Both the position numbers and the translations under genes were made by a program. This document shows, one piece after another, positions 17,116-26,458 of a DNA stretch of 64,000 nt. Below the pieces are notes generated by a model, which saw only the letters and a list, made by a program, of their open reading frames with translations, did no database searches and was not told the DNA's origin. This DNA comes from Methylobacterium nodulans ORS 2060 (lineage in GTDB: Bacteria; Pseudomonadota; Alphaproteobacteria; Rhizobiales; Beijerinckiaceae). The DNA is taken from NCBI RefSeq assembly GCF_000022085.1, contig NC_011894.1, forward strand, positions 3,499,501-3,563,500, written 5' to 3'. Each line of letters begins with the position of its first letter. Within the stretch, counting starts at the first letter, position 1.

Positions 17116-19005
17116 ATGAGCTACGCATTCACCGGCTTGGTTTGGGCGATGGCCGCCCTGGCGCTGGTTCAGGGACTTCGCCGCTCGGCGTTGTGGCGCC
17201 TCGGAGCCGCCGCGCCAGTCGATTGGCTGTCGGGCATCGCCAAGCTGCCCCGCCGCTATCTCGTCGACGTCCACCACGTGGTGGCACGGGATCCCTACGC
17301 GTCCCGGATGCATGCCGTCGTTGCGGGCGGTCTCATCGCCGCCTCCGTCCTGACGGCCTTCGCCCTGCTTCCGCCGCTTGCCGGATTCCGGCCCTACTGG
17401 GCTCTCGTCGCCCTCGCTTTCGCCGTGAGCGCCGCCGGCGCGCTCCTGGTGGGCGCGCGCCGCTATCCGCACCGCCCGAAACGTCTTTCCGGCGGCAGGT
17501 TCCAATACCTCCCTGTCCTGCTCCTTGCCTATACGATCGGCGGCACCGTCACGGCTCTCCTGCTGGCGTTCGATCTTGCCGGAATCCCGGTTCTTGCCTT
17601 GCCGCTCGCGCTCGCCGCGATCGGTGGTCTTGGCCTCGCCTTCGAAGTCCGCCGCGGCCCGATGCGGCATGCGGTGGCGGGCGCGCTCCATCTCGTTGCT
17701 CATCCACGGCCCGGCCGTTTCGAGGGGCGTCCCGATACCGCGCTGCAGCCGCTCGATCTCACAGCGCCACGGCTCGGCTCGGAAATGCCGGCCGATTTCA
17801 CCTGGAACCGGCTTCTGTCCTTCGACGCCTGTGTCCAGTGCGGCCGCTGCGAGACGGCCTGCCCGGCCTTCGCGGCCGGCCAGCCGCTCAATCCGAAGAA
17901 GCTGATCCAGGATCTCGTCGCTGGCCTCTCGCCCGCCGATCCAGCCTATGCCGGCAGTCCCTACCCGGGGGTCGATGAGGGTCCGTGTCCAGGCTCGGGC
18001 GGTCCGCTCGTACGCCTCGTCGGTTCCGATGCCCAAATCCATCCGGACACGCTCTGGTCCTGCACGACTTGCCGGGCCTGCGTCGAAGAATGCCCGATGA
18101 TGATCGAGCACGTCGATGCGATCGTCTCCCTGCGGCGTCATCAGACCCTTGAGCTCGGGGCGTTGCCGGAGAAGGCGGTGGCTCCGATCGCGGAGCTCCG
18201 CGCGGCGGGTGATGCCGGCGGACGGCCCTTGGCCGCACGCACCGATTTCGCGGCGGGCCTCGACCTGCCGGTGATGGCCGATCGCGGCAGCGCGGACGTG
18301 CTTCTCTGGCTCGGCGAGGGGGCCTACGACCTGCGCTACGGCCGTACCCTTCGGGCGCTCGTGAAGCTCCTGCGCCAGGCGGGCGTCGACTTCGCCGTCC
18401 TCGGTGCGGAGGAGTGCGACACCGGCGATCTCGCGCGGCGCCTCGGCGACGAGGCCACATTCCAGGATCTGGCGCGCAGAAATACGGCGACACTCGCCCG
18501 CTACCGCTTCTCGAAGATCGTGACGGCGGACCCGCATGTGCTGCACGCGCTACGGAACGAATATCCGCATTTCGGGGCACGCTATGAGGTCGTGCACCAC
18601 ACGGCATTCCTGCTCGAACTCGTCAGGCAGGGGAAACTCGTCCCGGGACGCCTCAGCGACCTGTCCGTGACCTATCACGATCCCTGCTACCTCGGTCGCT
18701 ACAACGGCGAGACCGAAGCCCCGCGCAACCTCCTCGACACGATCGGTGTCGAGCGGGTCGAGATGGCCCGCCATGGGCGACGCTCGATGTGTTGCGGCGG
18801 CGGCGGCGGAGCACCGGTCAGCGATGTCCAGGGAGAGCGCCGGATCCCGGATCTGCGCATGGCTCAGGCGGCCGAGACGGGCGCGGGCGTCGTCGCGGTG
18901 GCCTGCCCGACCTGTACGGCGATGCTCGAGGGCGTGACCGACCGCAAGGCGGAGATCCGCGACGTTGCCGAGCTGCTGCTCGCTGCGGTGGAGGCACGCT
19001 CCTGA
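17116..19005 (+). CDS. dgcB: Dimethylglycine demethylase subunit DgcB (membrane iron-sulfur protein)
   Basis: 629 residues. The N-terminal third has several hydrophobic helices (LVWAMAALALVQGL; VLLLAYTIGGTVTALLLA; VLALPLALAAIGGLGLAF), anchoring it in the membrane. Two [4Fe-4S] ferredoxin motifs follow: CVQCGRCETACPAF from Cys239 and CTTCRACVEECPMM from Cys316. The C-terminus carries cysteine-rich CCG-type segments (HDPCYLGRYNGE, MCCGGGGG, VACPTCTAML) as in heterodisulfide-reductase-like proteins. It probably moves electrons from DgcA, with the ETF, to the quinone pool. Its stop overlaps the etfA start (TGATG). Confidence 0.92.
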   Translation: MSYAFTGLVWAMAALALVQGLRRSALWRLGAAAPVDWLSGIAKLPRRYLVDVHHVVARDPYASRMHAVVAGGLIAASVLTAFALLPPLAGFRPYWALVALAFAVSAAGALLVGARRYPHRPKRLSGGRFQYLPVLLLAYTIGGTVTALLLAFDLAGIPVLALPLALAAIGGLGLAFEVRRGPMRHAVAGALHLVAHPRPGRFEGRPDTALQPLDLTAPRLGSEMPADFTWNRLLSFDACVQCGRCETACPAFAAGQPLNPKKLIQDLVAGLSPADPAYAGSPYPGVDEGPCPGSGGPLVRLVGSDAQIHPDTLWSCTTCRACVEECPMMIEHVDAIVSLRRHQTLELGALPEKAVAPIAELRAAGDAGGRPLAARTDFAAGLDLPVMADRGSADVLLWLGEGAYDLRYGRTLRALVKLLRQAGVDFAVLGAEECDTGDLARRLGDEATFQDLARRNTATLARYRFSKIVTADPHVLHALRNEYPHFGARYEVVHHTAFLLELVRQGKLVPGRLSDLSVTYHDPCYLGRYNGETEAPRNLLDTIGVERVEMARHGRRSMCCGGGGGAPVSDVQGERRIPDLRMAQAAETGAGVVAVACPTCTAMLEGVTDRKAEIRDVAELLLAAVEARS

Positions 19006-20213
19006 TGCGCATTCGTCGCAATCCACGCGCAGAGCGCGAGGCAGCCGCCGTCTCGGGGAGCCCTCGCGCCCGGTTCGATTTTGGCAGGCGCGGCAGCGGA
19101 GGCCGCCTGCGCCGCGACCCGCGGCAGGAGCTGGCGACACAATCCGTCCGGAGCGGGCCGCGCCTCCGGCTGGATCGCTCGCAACGGTTCCTGTCCGGCA
19201 ATCCGGGGGCGAATCCGGTCGATCGTCCCGAAGGCCCGAACAGGCCTGAGATCGTTCTGGTCGAGAGGCCGGCCTTCCTCGTCGGTGTGGTTCCGGATGC
19301 ACCGGGCGGCCGACTCTCGGCGCTCGACCGGCAAACGATCGGAGCGGCTCGCCTTCTTGCTGGTCGCGACGGTGCCGTCGTTGTTTTCGCTCCTCCGGAC
19401 TGCGAGCCCTGCGGAGCTCTGGGGGCGGACCGGCTGCTCCGGCTTCCGGAATGTCGGGCTGCCCACGACCCCGATGCGATCGTCTCCGCGATCCATGCGG
19501 CGGTGCAGGGACTCAATCCCCGGCATGTGCTGTTTCCGGAAACGGTCGACGGTGGGGATCGCGCACGCCGGTTGGCCGTGGTCTCGGGCGAATCTCTCTT
19601 CACGGACGCAGAGCTCGTCTCGGCGTCCAGCCTGCTGAGAGCGGCCCGCGGCCGGCGCGTCGAGCAGCGTTGTGCTCCCGCGCGCCTGATCACGGTCGCG
19701 GCGGATGCGGTCGCCGAATATTCGGGCCCGCCGCGCGAAGCGCGCGAAATCGCCGACGGTTTTCCGATGGCAAACATGCCGGGAGATGGCGGCGTGATCA
19801 CGTCGCAGCGCATCCCGGCGGATCCCGCGACCGTACCGCTCGGGCTCGCCGACTTCGTCGCGGCGGTCGGAAACGGCGTCACCGATCTGGCGACGTTCCG
19901 GCGGCTCGCGGAAGCCTTGCGCGCGACGCCCGGCGCGAGCCGCGTCATGTGCGATGCCGGCCTGATGCCCCGGCACAGTCAGGTCGGTGCCTCCGGCACC
20001 GTTCTGACCGCGACCTGCTATTTCGCCCTCGGCATCTCGGGAGCACCGCAGCACCTTCAGGGTGTCGCCGGGTGCGAACACGTCGTCGCCGTCAATACCG
20101 ACCTGCATGCGGCCATGATCGAGCGGGCCGGGCTCGCCATCGTTCAGGATGCGCAGCGCGTGATGCCCGCGCTCCTGGCGGCCTTGGCACAGGACAATGG
20201 AGGCGCGGCATGA
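19005..20213 (+). CDS. etfA: Electron transfer flavoprotein alpha subunit (FixB family)
   Basis: 402 residues, longer than a typical ~320-residue EtfA because of an arginine-rich N-terminal extension of ~75 residues before the core (PEIVLVERPAFLVGVVPD). The C-terminal FAD domain is intact: VMCDAGLMPRHSQVGASG, YFALGISGAPQHLQGV and VVAVNTDLHAAMIERAGL. It accepts electrons from dimethylglycine demethylation. The start at 19005 overlaps the dgcB stop by one base. The extension reads through without a stop; whether translation begins there or inside is uncertain. Confidence 0.9.
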   Translation: MRIRRNPRAEREAAAVSGSPRARFDFGRRGSGGRLRRDPRQELATQSVRSGPRLRLDRSQRFLSGNPGANPVDRPEGPNRPEIVLVERPAFLVGVVPDAPGGRLSALDRQTIGAARLLAGRDGAVVVFAPPDCEPCGALGADRLLRLPECRAAHDPDAIVSAIHAAVQGLNPRHVLFPETVDGGDRARRLAVVSGESLFTDAELVSASSLLRAARGRRVEQRCAPARLITVAADAVAEYSGPPREAREIADGFPMANMPGDGGVITSQRIPADPATVPLGLADFVAAVGNGVTDLATFRRLAEALRATPGASRVMCDAGLMPRHSQVGASGTVLTATCYFALGISGAPQHLQGVAGCEHVVAVNTDLHAAMIERAGLAIVQDAQRVMPALLAALAQDNGGAA

Positions 20214-21007
20214 AGGTCGCCGTTCTGCTGTCGTCGGGTCTGCACCCCGTGTCCGGGGCGCCTGTGGTTCCGAAGACAGAGGCCCAGGCCATCCGAATGG
20301 GTCAGACGCTCGGGGAAGCCTACGGATTGCATGCGGGCCCGAGTGCCGATGCCGTGTCGGATGCATTGGGGCACGGATTGGCTTTTGTCGAGCATGTCGA
20401 GACCCCGCGAGATGCCGACCCGGTGCCGTTTCTGATCGGCCGCCTGTCCGCCGCGCCGCCGGATGTCGTGCTGACCGGGCGCAGGAGCCAGGGCGGCGAA
20501 GAAACCGGCCTCGTGCCTTATGTGCTGGCGAGAGCGCTGTCCATGACGCTCGTCTCCGACGTCGTGTCAGTGAGTTCGGGCGCCACTCCCGGCACGCTCA
20601 CGGTCGATCAAAGCCTCGGCCGTGGTGCCCTGCGCCGCCTCGTCGTACGTCTTCCCGCTGTTCTCACCGTGCATCACGATGCCCCCCCGGCCTTGGCCTT
20701 TGCCTTCGGCCGTGCGCGTCGCGGACGCATCCAGACGATCGAGGCGAAGCCGGTTCCCTTCCTTGCTCATGCGCCGCAGCAGCCGTTGGAGGAAAGGCCT
20801 TATCGGAGGCGTCCGAAGATCCTGAAAGGCGCCCCCTCCGGGGGGAGTGCCGGGGACCGACTCAAAGCCGCCACGGGAAATGCGGGGCAGTCCGGTGGCA
20901 GGGTCCTGATCGATCCTGACCCCGCCGAGGCGGCGCGCGAGATCATCGCCTTTCTGCGTCAGATCGGTGTCTTGGCGCCTCCTGCGAAGGATCGCGCTCC
21001 GCCTTGA
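20210..21007 (+). CDS. etfB: Electron transfer flavoprotein beta subunit (FixA family)
   Basis: 265 residues. Partner of EtfA, binding AMP and one face of FAD. Typical features are the N-terminal MKVAVLLSSGLHPVSG, the core DVVLTGRRSQGGEETGLVPY, and DVVSVSSGATPGTLTVDQSL. The ATG overlaps the etfA stop by four bases (ATGA). The dgcAB-etfAB order indicates a dedicated ETF for dimethylglycine demethylase rather than the housekeeping fatty-acid ETF. The C-terminal ~60 residues (RRRPKILKGAPSGG onward) are less conserved and proline/glycine-rich. Confidence 0.9.
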   Translation: MKVAVLLSSGLHPVSGAPVVPKTEAQAIRMGQTLGEAYGLHAGPSADAVSDALGHGLAFVEHVETPRDADPVPFLIGRLSAAPPDVVLTGRRSQGGEETGLVPYVLARALSMTLVSDVVSVSSGATPGTLTVDQSLGRGALRRLVVRLPAVLTVHHDAPPALAFAFGRARRGRIQTIEAKPVPFLAHAPQQPLEERPYRRRPKILKGAPSGGSAGDRLKAATGNAGQSGGRVLIDPDPAEAAREIIAFLRQIGVLAPPAKDRAPP

Positions 21008-21073
21008 ACGGCTGAACGCAAGAGACGAGACCATCACCGGCGCTGCGCCCCAACACTAAAGACGTCAACAGAC

Positions 21074-21601
21074 ATGCCCTACGATTCCGACGCCCTTCTC
21101 GCGACGATCCGCACCGGCGGCATCCAGGCAGATCTCCACGAGCATCCGCCGGTATTGACCGTGGAAGAAATGATGGAGGTCTGCGGCGACATCAAAGGGG
21201 CTCACACGAAGAACCTATTTCTGCGCGATGGCAAGAAGAACTATTTTCTGGTCACGCTTCCCCACGACGCCCGTCTCGACTTGAAGGCCCTTCGTCCAGT
21301 TCTGGGCGCGAAGGGCGGTTTATCCTTCGCTAGCGACGAGGCTCTTCGCGAGAAGCTCCACGTCATCAGCGGCGCGGTCTCTCCGCTCGCGGCCATGAAC
21401 GACGCAGCGGGTATCGTGACCGTTTTCATCGAATCATCGCTCCTCGCCGAGGAGAGGATCAACGTTCATCCTCTGACGAGCGACAGGACACTCTCGATCA
21501 GGCCCGGTGATCTCGTCGACATCTTGACCGCCCACGGGCACGCCCCTCACGCCTTCGTGCTTTCGGTTTCGGAAGCCGTCACCGAGCCAGCCGATTTCTA
21601 G
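21074..21601 (+). CDS. PrdX/ProXp-type prolyl-tRNA editing deacylase
   Basis: 175 residues with the YbaK/ProX fold. Family members hydrolyse Ala-tRNA(Pro). Visible core: ADLHEHPPVLTVEEMMEV, GAHTKNLFLRDGKKNYFLVTL (with the substrate-contacting lysine), GLSFASDEALREKLHVISGAV and the C-terminal ERINVHPLTSDRTLSIRPGD. It lies 66 bases after etfB, so it may share that transcript. Its TAG stop is the first three bases of a palindromic repeat. A different subfamily member lies at 483-953. A metabolic link to betaine use is not apparent. Confidence 0.88.
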   Translation: MPYDSDALLATIRTGGIQADLHEHPPVLTVEEMMEVCGDIKGAHTKNLFLRDGKKNYFLVTLPHDARLDLKALRPVLGAKGGLSFASDEALREKLHVISGAVSPLAAMNDAAGIVTVFIESSLLAEERINVHPLTSDRTLSIRPGDLVDILTAHGHAPHAFVLSVSEAVTEPADF

Positions 21602-21702
21602 AGCAGGATCCGTTCATGGTGGAACAGATCCTGCTCCAGGTTTTTGATTGTGCCGTATTTTCTGCGACGAACCGGGATCCACTTCGTCGGAAAATGCTCT
21701 AG
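21599..21702. repeat. CTAG-ended palindromic repeat, full copy (R1)
   Basis: About 104 bases beginning TAGAGCAGG and ending GCTCTAG. It contains two hairpins. The first has GAGCAGGATC paired with GATCCTGCTC. The second has TTTTC-n-GCGACGAA paired with TTCGTCGG-AAAA around the spacer CCGGGATCCAC. A second partial copy (AGAGCAGGATCCGTTC) begins at 21701. The first three bases are the stop codon of the preceding gene. Same family as 23851, 26357, 31942 and 41571. Confidence 0.8.
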
Positions 21703-21813
21703 AGCAGGATCCGTTCAGCCTAGGTTGGACCCAACTCCCGAACATGTAAGACACCCCAGCAGGACTGATCGGCTCTCGGTCAGCGCCCGGAATTGTCAGA
21801 AAGGATACCCAGC

Positions 21814-22362
21814 ATGAGCGAACGCATCATCCTTCGCGCCGGCGAAGCCCTCGTGGCGGGCGGTCCGCCCAACACCGCCTCCGAGCCCGAAGTCATCATC
21901 GGCGAGTTGGACGGGCCGGTCGGCACCGCCATCGCCACCCTCACGGGGGATCAGGTGGTCGGCCACTCGCGCGTCTTCGCCCTCCTGAATACCGACATCA
22001 TGGTGCGCCCGGTGACGCTGTGTGTCTCCAAGGTCAGCGTCACGGAGTCGAAATACACCTCGATCCTGATGGGCACGGTGCAGTTCGCCATCGCCAACGG
22101 CGTGCTGGATGCGGTGCGGGCGGGCTACCTGCCGAAGGACCGGGTCAACGATCTCGGCATCATCTGCTCGGTCTGGCTGAGCCCCGGCGTGATCGAGGCG
22201 GAGACCGTCGACCACAAGGCGCTGTTCGAGATCCAGCGCAAGGGCATGACCGAGGCGATCCGCAAGGCCATGACCAACGAGCCGTCGATCGACTGGCTTT
22301 TGGAGAACCAGAACAAAATTATCCACAAATATTACCAGATGGGCCTTGATGGAAAGATTTAG
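21814..22362 (+). CDS. Fae-family (formaldehyde-activating enzyme) homologue
   Basis: 182 residues. Canonical Fae condenses formaldehyde with tetrahydromethanopterin. Family features here are RAGEALVAGG, EVIIGELDGPVGTAIATL, GHSRVFALLNTDIMVRP, the long VQFAIANGVLDAVRAGYLPK helix, and KALFEIQRKGMTEAIRKAM. The histidine that canonical Fae carries just before the DLIIGPRG strand appears replaced (SEPEVIIGELDG), as I recall for the divergent Fae2/Fae3 group. The ATG at 21814 has AAAGGA upstream; a TTG at 21793 is less likely. Placed among betaine demethylation genes and next to glyA, it could sense, carry or process formaldehyde released by GbcA/DgcA. Confidence 0.88.
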   Translation: MSERIILRAGEALVAGGPPNTASEPEVIIGELDGPVGTAIATLTGDQVVGHSRVFALLNTDIMVRPVTLCVSKVSVTESKYTSILMGTVQFAIANGVLDAVRAGYLPKDRVNDLGIICSVWLSPGVIEAETVDHKALFEIQRKGMTEAIRKAMTNEPSIDWLLENQNKIIHKYYQMGLDGKI

Positions 22363-22407
22363 AGCTGCCTTACGGTCATGGTCCTCATGATGGCCGTTGC
22401 AACGTCG

Positions 22408-22443
22408 GCGTGGGAGCCGGTCCTGAAGGCCCGGCTCCCACGC
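22408..22443. terminator. Bidirectional terminator between convergent fae-like gene and glyA
   Basis: A 13-base perfect stem, GCGTGGGAGCCGG (22408-22420) with CCGGCTCCCACGC (22431-22443) and a 10-base loop, lies in the 95-base gap between two converging genes. There is no clear U-run on either side. Confidence 0.75.
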
Positions 22444-22457
22444 TGCCGTGTAATCGA

Positions 22458-23759
<1,302 letters not shown>

Positions 23760-23850
23760 GGTGACCTCGACTGTTGGAGAGTTTCGTCCCGAGGACGGTT
23801 GGTTGAGTGGGTCGCGTCCCGTCGACCGGGTTCTACAAGCTCCTGATGTG

Positions 23851-23901
23851 ACGCGCTCCCTAACGCCGAACTGGCCTCCACTTCGGTGGGGAGTGCTCTA
23901 G
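23851..23901. repeat. CTAG-ended palindromic repeat, half copy (R2)
   Basis: Second-hairpin part of the repeat: ACGCGCTCCCTAACGCCGAA pairs with TTCGGTGGGGAGTGCT. It ends CTCTAG, and the CTA at 23898-23900 is the stop codon (TAG) of the minus-strand porin gene. Confidence 0.75.
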
Positions 23902-25217
23902 AAGTAGTAGCCGATGTTCACGATGAACGCAGCTTTCCACTTGTTGTCGCCCCCCTTCGCGAGGCCATTTAAAAACTGCCCCGCTCCGACATAGGGGTCA
24001 TTTCGGCCGAAGACGCCTTCCGAATAGATCACCAAGTTCGGATCAGCCTTCAATGTCCAAGCGGCTCCCAGGATATAGCGCTCGGAATTCTTGAAATTCG
24101 ACCGATCCTTGAAGTAGGCGCTGTAGTTCAGGTAAGGCACGACATTGAAGGGGCCGATGTCCTCGGGAATCTTGTAGCTCACTTCCCCCGAGATGAAATT
24201 TCCGTGCGTTGCCATGTTGTAGGAAGCATCGTAGCCTCCGATCGTGATGAGGTCGTTCCTGATGGGATTCTTCGGATCGATGTCCTGCCGGACGTAGATC
24301 GCCTTGAACCCCCACGGCCCATAGGTGGCGTTTAAATGCAGACCTTCGAGCTGCTTCGAGCCTGTCTGACGCGTGTCGAAGTTGTAGATGTCAGAATGCC
24401 AGATCGAAGCGCCGAGAGCCAGGGAAGCCAGATCGTTCTTTACGAAGAAATATTCCACCCTGCCGACGAACATGTTCTCCTCGGCGTTGCGCGAACCGAA
24501 GGGGACATAGCTGTCGGCTTTTACGATGTTTGTTGAATAGCGGGCGCTGTCACGGCTGATGCCGAATGCGCTCGGACTGGCGCTCGGATAGAAGCCGAAT
24601 TGGTAGTTGAAATCCGGCTCGACATGCGCGTACTTGACGCCTAAATTATAGATTTCCTCGATTCCCATTGTAAAGCCAAGAGATTCGAGAAAGCTTGACC
24701 CGAAATAGGGCGTCAGCCCGAAAGGAACCTGATTGAGGCCAAAGGTGATGCTATCGGCGGGAGTCAGCTTGTAGCCTATATAGGCCCACATCGGGAAATT
24801 GACTTCGCCCGGATAGCCTCTGTAGCCGTTCCGGGGGCCGTAGATGAAGCTGCCCCCATAGAACCGATATTGAGCAGCACCAAAGATGGTGTCCGAATCG
24901 TAGGCCGCTTTGAGGGCGAGCGTGTCGAAGGAGAAATGCTCCGCGGTCTTGGGGAAGCCGCTCAGGCTGACAGAGTTGAACCGCACGTCGTAACGGGCTC
25001 GGATAGCGCCCCCGAAGGTAAACTTGCCCGGCAACCCCGGCGCGGCCTCTGTTGGTGGTGTCGGTTCGGGCACGGTCACCGGCTCCTCCCGATTCACCTG
25101 GCTGGGCTCGGCGTTGATCTCCTGCGTGCCCTGGTCCTGCGCACAGGCAGGAGAATTGAACAGCAGTCCCCCTGCGGCGCAGACCACAAGGGCGGCCGCC
25201 AATTCCCTAGCGTTCAT
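23898..25217 (-). CDS. Outer-membrane porin-like beta-barrel protein
   Basis: 439 residues. A signal peptide (ELAAALVVCAAGGLLFNSPACA) is followed by a proline/glutamate-rich linker, then a barrel of alternating strands rich in Tyr/Phe/Gly (FTFGGAIRARYDVRF; AAQYRFYGGSFIYGP; GFYPSASPSAFGISRDSA). It ends with an aromatic residue, NIGYYF, as BAM substrates do. CGAGGAG precedes the ATG at 25217. It resembles phosphate-selective-porin-like OprO/OprP families, but the solute is unknown. It lies 150 bases downstream of the betaine-type binding protein on the same strand, so it may give outer-membrane passage for the same solute. Confidence 0.8.
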   Translation of the reverse strand: MNARELAAALVVCAAGGLLFNSPACAQDQGTQEINAEPSQVNREEPVTVPEPTPPTEAAPGLPGKFTFGGAIRARYDVRFNSVSLSGFPKTAEHFSFDTLALKAAYDSDTIFGAAQYRFYGGSFIYGPRNGYRGYPGEVNFPMWAYIGYKLTPADSITFGLNQVPFGLTPYFGSSFLESLGFTMGIEEIYNLGVKYAHVEPDFNYQFGFYPSASPSAFGISRDSARYSTNIVKADSYVPFGSRNAEENMFVGRVEYFFVKNDLASLALGASIWHSDIYNFDTRQTGSKQLEGLHLNATYGPWGFKAIYVRQDIDPKNPIRNDLITIGGYDASYNMATHGNFISGEVSYKIPEDIGPFNVVPYLNYSAYFKDRSNFKNSERYILGAAWTLKADPNLVIYSEGVFGRNDPYVGAGQFLNGLAKGGDNKWKAAFIVNIGYYF

Positions 25218-25367
25218 GTTGCTGCTCCTCGCACCCTTGCGCGTTTTTTGTCTTTGGGCTGCCGCCGCGCCAAATCCGGCCGATTAGGCCGGTGGCGGGA
25301 CGATCTCCTCCTCTGCCGATGAATGCGGCAGGACGGCCTTAAGGAGCGGCCGTCCGATCTTCAGCCT

Positions 25368-26204
25368 CTACTTCAGCCAGCTGTCGACTGTCGCGCGATT
25401 TTCTGCGATCCACTTCGCGGCCGTCTCGGACGGCTTCGCACCCTTCTCTTCGTTCTCTGCCATCACGGTTTCTTCGTCCTTGATGGTCAGCTTGAACTTC
25501 TGGAGTATCCTGTAGACCTCGGGCATGTCATCCTTGAGCCCTTTGCGGGCCAGGGTGTTCACGGTCTCTTCCTGACCGAACGCCCCCTTGGGATCGGCGA
25601 GGTATTTCAGATCGTAGCGCGCGAACATCCAGTGCGGCGTCCATGCGGTGACGACGATGTTCTTCTTTTGTCTTATCGAATCTTTGAGCGCGCTCGTCAT
25701 CGTGGCATCGCTGCCGTCAACGAGCTTGACCGGAAGCTTGTATGCCTTGATCGCCTCTTCAGAGCTTCTCATGACGCCGGCACCGGGATCGATCCCGATG
25801 ACCTTGCCATCGACTTCGGATGCCTTCGACTTCAGATCCTCGATCGAATTCAGATCGGAATAGGCCGGGACCACCCAGCCGATCTTCGCACCCGTCACAT
25901 TGGGGCCGATGAGATCGACGCGGTTCTTGAGTTTCGCATAGTAGGCGCCCTGCGTGGTCGGAAGCCAAGCTGCAACGCTTACATCCGCATCGCCGTTCGC
26001 CACTGACTGCCACATGGCCGCAGCGGCGAGTGGGATCGTCTTCACCTGGTAGCCCTTCTCCTCAAGAACGAGCTTGAGAATGTTGGTGGCAACCACGGCA
26101 TCGGCCCACTCTACGTAGGCAATCCTGACCTGTTTGTCTGCCGCTTCGGCAGATCCCTGAACCAGGGTCAGGCAGAGGAGAGTCCCGAGCACCTTTGCAC
26201 GCAT
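25368..26204 (-). CDS. Glycine betaine/proline ABC transporter substrate-binding protein (OpuAC/ProX type)
   Basis: 278 residues from the ATG at 26204, which has AAGG upstream and yields a proper signal peptide (AKVLGTLLCLTLVQGSAEA). An ATG at 26219 and a longer frame to 26315 are less likely. The mature protein starts ADKQVRIAYVEWADAVVATN. Tryptophans and tyrosines suited to an aromatic box for a quaternary amine are present (EWADAV, AMWQSV, AAWLPTT, AWTPHWMFARYDLKYL). Third gene of the importer, separated from the permease by a 251-base gap holding a palindromic repeat, an arrangement that could set different expression of the binding protein. Confidence 0.9.
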   Translation of the reverse strand: MRAKVLGTLLCLTLVQGSAEAADKQVRIAYVEWADAVVATNILKLVLEEKGYQVKTIPLAAAAMWQSVANGDADVSVAAWLPTTQGAYYAKLKNRVDLIGPNVTGAKIGWVVPAYSDLNSIEDLKSKASEVDGKVIGIDPGAGVMRSSEEAIKAYKLPVKLVDGSDATMTSALKDSIRQKKNIVVTAWTPHWMFARYDLKYLADPKGAFGQEETVNTLARKGLKDDMPEVYRILQKFKLTIKDEETVMAENEEKGAKPSETAAKWIAENRATVDSWLK

Positions 26205-26356
26205 CGGTCGAACCTTCATTTCATCGAAAGAGGACGGGTACGACTTGCACTGCCCTTGCGTTTGCCCGTCCAGTCGGATCAGGCATGGCTCGCAAGTCTT
26301 TGTGTTCTCCCGCATCTTGGCGCCGGATCGGCATCTGCCTGGGCGGGAAGCTCTCT

Positions 26357-26458
26357 AGAGCCGCCGACCTGATTGCATCAGGTCGGCGGCTCTGAGTTCT
26401 TGATTTTTCGCGCTCCCTGACGCCGAACCGGCATCCACTTCGGCAGGGAACGCTCCTA
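26357..26458. repeat. CTAG-ended palindromic repeat, full copy (R3), between permease and binding-protein genes
   Basis: Starts in TCTAGAGCC and has a 16-base perfect stem (26357-26372 with 26378-26393, loop TTGCA). A second hairpin, CGCTCCCTGACGCCGAA with TTCGGCAGGGAACG, spans 26411-26453. It ends CTCCTA, supplying the TAG stop of the minus-strand permease (26456-26458). Strong hairpins inside an importer operon may act as a partial terminator or protect mRNA. Confidence 0.8.

Noticed and set aside
23760..23897. Glycine riboswitch upstream of glyA
   Set aside because: The short leader contains a palindromic repeat but none of the conserved glycine-aptamer segments I could recognise.
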